A stretch of DNA of 11,369 bases from CAZPKH01 sp964407165 (lineage in GTDB: Bacteria; Bacteroidota; Bacteroidia; Bacteroidales; Muribaculaceae): contig CAYOUJ010000070.1 in the NCBI GenBank assembly GCA_964407165.1, positions 1 to 11,369 on the forward strand. Reading direction: 5' to 3'. The notes beneath the pieces were generated by a model that had not been told where the DNA came from, ran no database searches, and worked only from the letters and a program-made list of their open reading frames with translations. Position numbers and translations under genes: made by a program. Every line of letters starts with the position of its first letter. Position 1 is the stretch's first letter. Shown piece by piece: positions 1 to 5,020 of the stretch.

Positions 1-35
1 ACCCCACACTTGACCTGATTTTTGATTAACATTTG

Positions 36-122
36 TTAAGAGACACTAGTGACCGAGAAATAATGTCTGCCGTTTTCGAGCAGATGACCCGTTGGGGTCA
101 ATTGAAGTCTAATGCCTTTCAT
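36..122 (-). CDS. Possible 28-aa small ORF, unknown
   Basis: This reads MKGIRLQLTPTGHL and ends in FSVTSVS before TAA; I do not recognise it. Support is contextual. It lies about 90 bases downstream of a Bacteroidota-type promoter at 213-245. Its ATG follows an A/C-rich stretch containing AACTAAAC and AACTTAAA, like the leaders of confident genes in this window. After the stop, the same frame resumes with ATG at 30-32 and stays open to the window edge. It could therefore be a real micropeptide or leader peptide, or the start of a gene broken by an in-frame stop. Chance is also possible at this length. Confidence 0.25.
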   Translation of the reverse strand: MKGIRLQLTPTGHLLENGRHYFSVTSVS

Positions 123-212
123 AAAGCGTTTGTTTTTAAGTTGTTTGTTTAGTTATAATGCTTGAGCAAAAAAAATTATGCATCGTGCATTAAATAATAG
201 CAATTTCGTTTG

Positions 213-245
213 CAAAATTACAAAAAAAGCCCCACAAAACACCAA
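213..245 (-). promoter_or_regulatory. Leftward Bacteroidota promoter
   Basis: On the minus strand the -7 box TAATTTTG (213-220) matches TAnnTTTG and is followed by CA. A TTG -33 element (243-245) lies 22 bases upstream, at the long end of the usual spacing. Downstream, at about 170-190, a small inverted repeat (ATGCA-CGA-TGCAT) is followed by AA and a run of eight T, which could act as a weak attenuator before the small ORF. Confidence 0.5.
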
Positions 246-311
246 TTCAAATACTTTTTAATCAAATGTCGCCCCTCGCCGCAAAGTATACCTTACATTT
301 TACATTTACCA

Positions 312-373
312 ACAACGGATTTCACGGATTGCACAGACTTTATGGAGTCTGTGCAATCCGTGAAATCCGTTGT
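312..373. repeat. Perfect 28-bp inverted repeat
   Basis: Bases 312-339 are exactly complementary to 346-373 with a 6-base loop (TTATGG), giving an uninterrupted 28-bp stem. The arm itself has 9-base units (CGGATTTCA, CGGATTGCA, then CAGACT). It starts 11 bases beyond the pulA stop codon. It could form an mRNA 3' hairpin that stabilises or ends the pulA transcript, although no T-run follows in the pulA direction. Repeats with ATCCGTGAAATCCGT-like wording occur widely in Bacteroidota intergenic DNA as far as I recall, so a dispersed palindromic repeat is equally likely. Confidence 0.85.
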
Positions 374-384
374 CATAAGCCATA

Positions 385-2373
385 TTAGCGGGCGAGGATA
401 AGGGCAGAGCGGGGAGCCACGGTCATCTTGCCGCCCTTGCTGGTACCCAAGCCTCCGGCATCAATGGTGCCGTCCTGCGCCACGATCAGCCATTTGCCCT
501 TCGGCACCTTGACCGTGCGCTCCTCGTCGGAGCCGTTGAATATCAGCTTGATCTCCTGCCACTCGTCACCGTTGGCGTGGTCTACTATCGAGTAGCTTAT
601 AAGACAGGGCTCGCTGACCTCGTCAAAGACTATGTGACGGGCCACATCGTCGGCAGTGGTCATGCGGAAGGCGGGGTGGGCCTTGCGCAGTGCAATGAGC
701 TGACGATAATAGTCATAAAGGTCGGCGTACTGGTGCTTCTGCTCCCAGTCGATGGCGTTGATGCTGTCGGGGCTCTTGTAGGAGTTGTGCACGCCCTTCT
801 TGTCGCGGAACACCTCCTCGCCGGCGAACATAAACGGAGTGCCCTGCGAGGTGAACACGATGGTCTGGGCGAGCTTGGCGGCGCGCACGCGCTCGTCGAC
901 GGAGGCCTCGGGCATGCTCTTGGCGAGCTTGTCGGTGAGCGTGAGGTCGTCGTGGCAGCTGACGTAATTGATCACCTGGGTGGGAGCCGAGGCGTAGGGA
1001 GCCTTGGAGTTGTTACCCTTCGAGTAGTCGACCTGCGGGTGGGCGGTGGCGCCGACGATGCCTATCTTCACCGTCTCCTCGTTGCCCGGCTTGCCGGTGA
1101 CGAAGCCGCGGTCGGCGGCGTTGGAGTAGTGCCCCTTGATGGCGTCGCGGATGTCGTCCGAGAATACGGCGACGTCGGGCATCTTATAGGCGTTGTCTTT
1201 GAGCGCGCGCTGCTCGACGGGCAGCGGGGAGTCACCGGCAGTCCACCCCTCGCCGTATACGAAGATGTCAGGGTTGACCTCCTTCAGGGCGGCTGCGACC
1301 TGGTTCATCGTCTCGATGTCGTGGATGGCCATGAGGTCGAAGCGGAAGCCGTCGATGTGGTATTCGTCGGCCCAGTATTTCACCGAGTTGATGATAAAAT
1401 CGCGCATCTGCTGGCGGTCGGAGGCCGTCTCGTTGCCACAGCCGCTGGCGTCGCTGTATGTGCCATCAGCGCGGTGGCGGTAATAGTATCCGGGGGCAGT
1501 TAGCGAGAAGTTGGAGTCGTCGTTGAGCGAGGTATGGTTGTAGACCACATCCATCACCACGCCAATGCCGGCGTCGTGCAGGGCCTTGACCATCTCCTTG
1601 AACTCGCGGATGCGCACGTAGGGGTCGGCAGGGTTGGTGGAGTAGGAGCCCTCGGGCGCGTTATAGTTCCACGGATCGTAGCCCCAGTTATATTGCGGGG
1701 TTGAGAGGTTGGCTTCGTCGACGCTGTTGTAGTCATAGCTCGGGAGAATGTGCACGTGAGTGACCCCCAGCTCCTTGAGGTGGTCGATGCCGGTGGCGTC
1801 GCCCAGGAGGGTCTTGGTGCCCTCCTCGGTCAGGGCTATGAACTTGCCCTTGTTGACGATGCCGCTGGAGGGGTGCATCGAGAAGTCGCGGTGGTGCATC
1901 TCATAGATGACGGCGTCGGTGATGGCGTCGATATGGGGGCCGCGGTCGTCAGCCCACCCTGCGGGATCGGTCAGGGCAAAGTCGATGATGGCCGCGCGCT
2001 CGCCATTGGTGCCCACGGCCTTTGCCCATACGCCGGGGGTCTCCTTGAGCCAGTAGCCGCCGTCCTTCACCTGGAAGGTGTAGAAACGGCCATAGAGCTG
2101 CTCGGGGACGCTAACGCTCCACACGCCCTGGGTGCCGAGGGTCATTGACAGGGTGTCGACGGGCAGCGAGTTGCGGTCCTGCGTGTAGATGAACACTCGT
2201 GCGGCCTCCGCCTTGGGGCTCCACAGCTTGAAGTGCGTGCCGGTGGCGTCGACGGTCAGCTCGAGGTCGGTGCCCGAGTATGTCGGGTAAGAGGCGTACA
2301 CAGCGTCGGGATTGGCTTGCGCCGAGGCGGCCAGGGCCACGGCTGCAGAGAGTATGGTGCCGGTGATTCTCAT
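385..2373 (-). CDS. pulA: Secreted type I pullulanase (GH13)
   Basis: An endo-acting debranching enzyme that hydrolyses alpha-1,6 links in pullulan, glycogen or starch-derived limit dextrins. The 662-residue protein has a signal peptide (1-20, ending AQA, with no lipobox Cys, so probably periplasmic). A CBM48-like beta domain follows (about 35-115), then a GH13 barrel (about 150-570) and a C-terminal beta domain (about 575-662). The type I pullulanase signature YNWGYDP is at 228-234. GH13 regions: DVVYNH (275-280), GFRFD with nucleophile Asp346, YGEGW with acid/base Glu375, and VSCHDD with Asp475. The last residue of the fourth motif is Asp instead of the frequent Asn. ATG at 2373 gives a complete signal peptide. 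No SusC/SusD genes adjoin it. The nearest upstream gene, 135 bp away on the same strand, encodes a short secreted protein; no TAnnTTTG box lies between, so the two may share a transcript. Confidence 0.93.
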   Translation of the reverse strand: MRITGTILSAAVALAASAQANPDAVYASYPTYSGTDLELTVDATGTHFKLWSPKAEAARVFIYTQDRNSLPVDTLSMTLGTQGVWSVSVPEQLYGRFYTFQVKDGGYWLKETPGVWAKAVGTNGERAAIIDFALTDPAGWADDRGPHIDAITDAVIYEMHHRDFSMHPSSGIVNKGKFIALTEEGTKTLLGDATGIDHLKELGVTHVHILPSYDYNSVDEANLSTPQYNWGYDPWNYNAPEGSYSTNPADPYVRIREFKEMVKALHDAGIGVVMDVVYNHTSLNDDSNFSLTAPGYYYRHRADGTYSDASGCGNETASDRQQMRDFIINSVKYWADEYHIDGFRFDLMAIHDIETMNQVAAALKEVNPDIFVYGEGWTAGDSPLPVEQRALKDNAYKMPDVAVFSDDIRDAIKGHYSNAADRGFVTGKPGNEETVKIGIVGATAHPQVDYSKGNNSKAPYASAPTQVINYVSCHDDLTLTDKLAKSMPEASVDERVRAAKLAQTIVFTSQGTPFMFAGEEVFRDKKGVHNSYKSPDSINAIDWEQKHQYADLYDYYRQLIALRKAHPAFRMTTADDVARHIVFDEVSEPCLISYSIVDHANGDEWQEIKLIFNGSDEERTVKVPKGKWLIVAQDGTIDAGGLGTSKGGKMTVAPRSALILAR

Positions 2374-2407
2374 GGAAAGTGTTTAGTATTTGGTTTTTAG
2401 TTTTTAG
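2374..2407 (-). repeat. Heptamer array in pulA leader
   Basis: Read on the minus strand, the 34 bases before the pulA ATG divide into 7-base units: CTAAAAA, CTAAAAA, CCAAATA, CTAAACA and a final 6-base CTTTCC that touches the start codon. There is no Shine-Dalgarno motif. An A-rich unstructured stretch before the start is expected in Bacteroidota, but the strict 7-base phase is additional. Confidence 0.75.
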
Positions 2408-2408
2408 G

Positions 2409-2494
2409 TCGATCGGTTATCGACAGCCATCGATTGGCTATCGATAGTTATCGATTATTATCGATGGTTATCGAGAGTCATCGATTATTATCGA
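2409..2494. repeat. TCGA decamer array, helically phased
   Basis: TCGA begins at 2409, 2420, 2430, 2441, 2451, 2461, 2471, 2481 and 2491. That is nine copies spaced 11, 10, 11, 10, 10, 10, 10 and 10 bases, mean 10.25. Most copies extend to the palindrome ATCGAT, and the minus-strand unit is roughly ATCGATAAYN. The array fills most of the gap between the short secreted protein gene and pulA, upstream of the pulA heptamer leader. Because 10 is not a multiple of 3, it is unlikely to be coding. The spacing would place each TCGA on the same face of the helix. Confidence 0.9.
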
Positions 2495-2508
2495 TGATGT
2501 GCCGGTGG

Positions 2509-2826
2509 TTAGGAGGTGATTTTGATGCGGCGGGAGCCGTCGGGGGTGCGCACGATGTAGTATCCGGCGGGGAGGGTGACCGTCACAACGGCTCCCGGGG
2601 CGACATCGACGGCCTTGACCATCTGCCCGGTGATGGAGTAGATATAGAGGCGCACAGGCTCGGCCGAGGCGTTGCCAAGCTCCACGTGCCCGGCGGCGAC
2701 GGCGACGGTGACCTCCTGCACCCCACCCTTAAGGGGGGGGCCGGGGGGGGCCGGTTCCGCCTGCGCCGAGACTGCCAGCAGCAGCGCCGTCACAAATGCA
2801 ATCAATATTTTGCCTAACTGCTTCAT
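2509..2826 (-). CDS. Short secreted protein, sorting-domain-like
   Basis: A 105-residue protein of unknown function. Residues 1-23 form a signal peptide ending AQA. Residues 24-35 are a Pro/Gly-rich linker (EPAPPGPPLKGG) encoded by two C8 tracts. Residues 37-105 look like a small beta-sandwich with YIYSITGQMVKAVDV (61-75) and LPAGYYIVRTPDG (85-97), ending RRIKITS. That pattern resembles the type IX secretion type A C-terminal sorting domain, but here it has no cargo domain. It could instead be a small DUF-type periplasmic beta protein. A well-formed promoter lies only a few bases upstream of the ATG, which supports expression. pulA follows on the same strand. Confidence 0.72.
   Translation of the reverse strand: MKQLGKILIAFVTALLLAVSAQAEPAPPGPPLKGGVQEVTVAVAAGHVELGNASAEPVRLYIYSITGQMVKAVDVAPGAVVTVTLPAGYYIVRTPDGSRRIKITS
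2721..2740. repeat. GC palindrome inside coding sequence
   Basis: On the plus strand CCCCACCC-TTAA-GGGGGGGG forms an 8-bp stem with one mismatch. It encodes part of the Pro/Gly linker of the short secreted protein. It resembles the palindrome at 3813-3832 downstream of lgt, and both may belong to one family. Confidence 0.6.
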
Positions 2827-2833
2827 ATCTATG

Positions 2834-2865
2834 CAAAGTTAGCAAAAATTCCTGAAACGGCCAAA
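2834..2865 (-). promoter_or_regulatory. Promoter of short secreted protein gene
   Basis: On the minus strand the -7 box TAACTTTG (2834-2841), followed by CA, and the -33 TTTG (2862-2865) are 20 bases apart, a close match to the Bacteroidota primary sigma factor consensus. The ATG lies at 2824-2826, so the transcript would have a leader of only a few bases. It is back to back with the lgt promoter. Confidence 0.75.
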
Positions 2866-2869
2866 TAAA

Positions 2870-2901
2870 TTGCACGGTTTTCACTTTTTTTTGTAATTTT
2901 G
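2870..2901 (+). promoter_or_regulatory. Promoter of lgt
   Basis: The -33 TTG (2870-2872) and -7 TAATTTTG (2894-2901), followed by CA, are 21 bases apart, matching the Bacteroidota consensus. Transcription would begin near 2905. That places the upstream in-frame TTG at 2906 at the transcript end and favours GTG at 2954 as the lgt start. Confidence 0.75.
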
Positions 2902-2930
2902 CACCTTGATTTATCAACTTTACCCTTATC

Positions 2931-2951
2931 ACTTAACACTTATAACTTATA
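2931..2951 (+). repeat. Heptamer array in lgt leader
   Basis: Three consecutive 7-base units, ACTTAAC, ACTTATA and ACTTATA, end two bases before the GTG start codon at 2954. The unit is the same sequence, in another phase, as the AACTTAT array before mnmE. Confidence 0.8.
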
Positions 2952-2953
2952 CA

Positions 2954-3796
2954 GTGCTCAACTATATCGTCTGGAACGTCGACCCCAACATCATTGACTC
3001 CGGCATCACCATCCGCTGGTACGGCCTGATGTTTGCCATCGGATTCATTCTGGGCTACAACATCGTAGCCCGGATGTTCAAGCATGAAGGTGCCCCTGAG
3101 AAATGGCTCGGCACACTGCTTCTGTACGTGGTAGTGGCCACCATTGTCGGCGCGCGCCTCGGCCATGTGTTCTTCTACGAATGGGACGTCTACCGCCACA
3201 ACCCCATCAGCATATTATACGTATGGCAGGGGGGACTGGCGAGCCACGGAGGCACCATCGCCATCATCATCGCCGTCTTCATGTTCTCCTGGTGGGTGAC
3301 CAAGCGAAGCCCGCTGTGGACATTCGACCGTCTGGTGATACCCATCGCCCTGGTCGGCGGCCTCATACGCATCGGCAACCTCATGAACAGCGAGATCTTC
3401 GGCCACGCCACCACGCTGCCCTGGGGATTCATGTTCGTGCGCTCGTCTGAGTGGCACGCGCTCTATGAAGGCGTTGCAGTACACCCCACGCAGATATACG
3501 AGGCACTGTGCTACTTCGCCCTGTTCGCGCTGCTGATGTGGATGTACTGGAAGCGCAACGCCGAGGAGCGTCCGGGACTCATCACCGGCGTATTCTTCAT
3601 CGGCATCTTCCTGCCGCGCTTCCTCATCGAGTTCATCAAGAACCCGCAGGTGGCTTTCGAGCAGGGGATGGCCCTCAACATGGGCCAACTGCTGAGCATT
3701 CCCTTCGTGGTCGGCGGCATCGCGCTGGTCTTCTGGGCGTTGTCACGGCCCAAAGTCCCTCTGAAGTTCCCCAACCGGTTCGCCGACGCCAAATAA
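2954..3796 (+). CDS. lgt: Prolipoprotein diacylglyceryl transferase
   Basis: Inner-membrane enzyme that transfers the diacylglyceryl group of phosphatidylglycerol to the lipobox Cys of prelipoproteins, the first step of lipoprotein maturation. The 280-residue product has about seven membrane segments. Family motifs: RWYGLM (21-26), GGLASHGG with His98 (93-100), and the signature IRIGNLMNSE (138-147), with Arg139 and Asn142/Asn145 matching the essential GRxGNxxNxE region. A late Arg222 lies in PRFLIEF. I chose GTG at 2954 because the protein then begins MLNYIVWNVDP, fitting the family, and because the promoter places the transcript start near 2905. Substrates in this window include the lipoprotein nuclease at 6414-7226. 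lptG follows 96 bp downstream on the same strand. Confidence 0.95.
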   Translation: MLNYIVWNVDPNIIDSGITIRWYGLMFAIGFILGYNIVARMFKHEGAPEKWLGTLLLYVVVATIVGARLGHVFFYEWDVYRHNPISILYVWQGGLASHGGTIAIIIAVFMFSWWVTKRSPLWTFDRLVIPIALVGGLIRIGNLMNSEIFGHATTLPWGFMFVRSSEWHALYEGVAVHPTQIYEALCYFALFALLMWMYWKRNAEERPGLITGVFFIGIFLPRFLIEFIKNPQVAFEQGMALNMGQLLSIPFVVGGIALVFWALSRPKVPLKFPNRFADAK

Positions 3797-3812
3797 GCAG
3801 GCCCGCCCTAAA

Positions 3813-3832
3813 CCCCTCCCCAAGGGGAGGGG
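3813..3832. repeat. GC palindrome between lgt and lptG
   Basis: A perfect 9-bp inverted repeat, CCCCTCCCC-AA-GGGGAGGGG, lies 16 bases after the lgt stop. No T-run follows, so it is not a standard intrinsic terminator. It may be a dispersed palindromic repeat or an mRNA 3' stabilising hairpin. Confidence 0.8.
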
Positions 3833-3850
3833 CTTACCAAGCTACTCATC

Positions 3851-3889
3851 AACTCACAACTCACACCTCTCATCAACTGATTAACTCAG
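3851..3889 (+). repeat. AACT repeats in lptG leader
   Basis: Units AACTCAC, AACTCAC and ACCTCTC are in 7-base phase at 3851-3871. Then come AACTGAT (3875-3881) and AACTCAG (3883-3889), the last ending three bases before the TTG start codon. There is no Shine-Dalgarno motif. Confidence 0.75.
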
Positions 3890-3892
3890 ACG

Positions 3893-4960
3893 TTGAAGAA
3901 GCTCGACTGGTACATAATCAAGCAGTTCCTCGGCACATACGTGTTTGCCATCATCCTCATCCTGGCAATCACCATCATGTTTGACATCAACGAGAAACTC
4001 GACGCTTTCCTTAAGGCGCCCCTGCGCGAGACCGTGTTTGACTACTTCGTAAACTTCCTGCCCTACTTCGCCAACCAGTTCTCCCCGCTGTTCACCTTCA
4101 TTGCCGTCATCTTCTTCACCTCCCGCCTGGCCGACCGCTCGGAGATTATAGCCATGCTCTCCACCGGCATGAGCTTCCAGCGCCTGCTCGTGCCATATCT
4201 CATCTCTGCCGCCGTCATTGCCGCCTCATCCTTTGTGCTCAGCGCCTACGTAATACCCCCCGCCAACGTCAAGCGCATCAACTTCACCAACACATACGTC
4301 AAGAACAAGAAGGTGGAATATGGCACCAACATACAGGTGATGGTCGCCCCCGGCGAGATCATGTTCATGTCGCGCTTCGACAACCGCGACAAGACCGGCT
4401 ACAAATTTTCGCTCGAGACCTTCGAAGACAAGAAACTCGTCTCGCGCCTGACAGCCCAGACCGTCAAGTGGGACACACTATACCAGTGGCAAGTGCGCGA
4501 CTACATGATACGCGACCTAAAGGGCAACCGCGAGATTATCACCCGGGGGCAGCGCCTCGACACTATCATCCCCGTCGAGCCACGCGACTTTCTCATCAGC
4601 AAGGGTGACGAGGAGACCCTCACCACCCCCGCGCTGCGCCGCTACATCAAGCGCCAGGAACACCGCGGCATCGGCAACATCGAGTCGTTTGAGATCGAAT
4701 ACCACCGCCGCTACGCCATGTGCGCCGCCGCATTCATCCTTACCGTCATCGGCATGGCCCTCTCCTCCAAGAAAGTCAAGGGCGGCATGGGCGTCAACAT
4801 CGGCATCGGCCTGGTGCTCAGCTTCAGCTACATCCTGTTCATGGCCGTGACCTCATCCTTCGCCGTCAGCGGCATCGCCCCGCCGTGGCTGGCCATGTGG
4901 ATCCCCAACATCGTCTACGCCATCATCGCCGTAATCCTCTACGTCCGGGCATCCCGCTAA
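3893..4960 (+). CDS. lptG: LptF/LptG family LPS export permease
   Basis: Inner-membrane permease subunit of the LptB2FG transporter, which extracts lipopolysaccharide and passes it to the Lpt bridge. The 355 residues match the YjgP/YjgQ family: three N-terminal membrane segments (about 12-30, 60-78, 97-120), a periplasmic beta domain (about 130-265) and three C-terminal membrane segments (about 275-291, 301-320, 331-351). The N-terminus MKKLDWYIIKQFLGTY is typical. The start must be TTG at 3893: an in-frame TGA lies at 3878-3880, no other NTG intervenes, and the first ATG would remove half of the first membrane segment. LptF and LptG are paralogues and I cannot firmly separate them; the symbol is provisional. 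The gene is probably cotranscribed with lgt and converges on mnmE, 60 bp away. Confidence 0.88.
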   Translation: MKKLDWYIIKQFLGTYVFAIILILAITIMFDINEKLDAFLKAPLRETVFDYFVNFLPYFANQFSPLFTFIAVIFFTSRLADRSEIIAMLSTGMSFQRLLVPYLISAAVIAASSFVLSAYVIPPANVKRINFTNTYVKNKKVEYGTNIQVMVAPGEIMFMSRFDNRDKTGYKFSLETFEDKKLVSRLTAQTVKWDTLYQWQVRDYMIRDLKGNREIITRGQRLDTIIPVEPRDFLISKGDEETLTTPALRRYIKRQEHRGIGNIESFEIEYHRRYAMCAAAFILTVIGMALSSKKVKGGMGVNIGIGLVLSFSYILFMAVTSSFAVSGIAPPWLAMWIPNIVYAIIAVILYVRASR

Positions 4961-5020
4961 CTCCCGGGGTAGCATACGAGGCGGGTTCGTTGCCGTTGTT
5001 TGCGCAACAGGCGGGAAGCC

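Larger units (their letters stand above)
1..384. other. Gene-poor AT-rich left flank
   Basis: No long conserved coding region is visible here. On the minus strand it holds a promoter-like site (213-245), a leader with a run of eight T, a possible 28-codon ORF (36-122) and a further in-frame ATG at 30-32 that runs off the left edge after ten codons. It also holds a perfect 28-bp inverted repeat (312-373) and two adjacent TTACATT heptamers (293-306). The base composition is clearly more AT-rich than in the genes to the right. It may be the 5' region of a leftward gene lying mostly outside the window. Confidence 0.6.

Noticed and set aside
278..292. Possible minus-strand promoter at TATACTTTG
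   Set aside because: The spacing inside the box is wrong for TAnnTTTG (three bases between TA and TTTG) and no -33 element fits.
210..401. Plus-strand 63-codon open frame containing TDFTDCTDFM
   Set aside because: Its repeated residues come from translating the 28-bp inverted repeat with its 9-base units, and it runs into the pulA coding region on the other strand. It has no suitable promoter or leader.
577..1503. Plus-strand 308-codon open frame opposite pulA
   Set aside because: It lies wholly within the confidently identified pullulanase. Its Val/Gly/Leu/Asp-rich composition is typical of the antisense of GC-rich codons, with no recognisable motif.
2434..2817. Plus-strand open frame over the TCGA array
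   Set aside because: Its N-terminus is a translation of the decamer array and the rest is antisense to the short secreted protein gene.
4961..5020. Terminator between convergent lptG and mnmE
   Set aside because: Only a 4-bp stem (GTTG with CAAC) is visible and there is no T-run in either direction.
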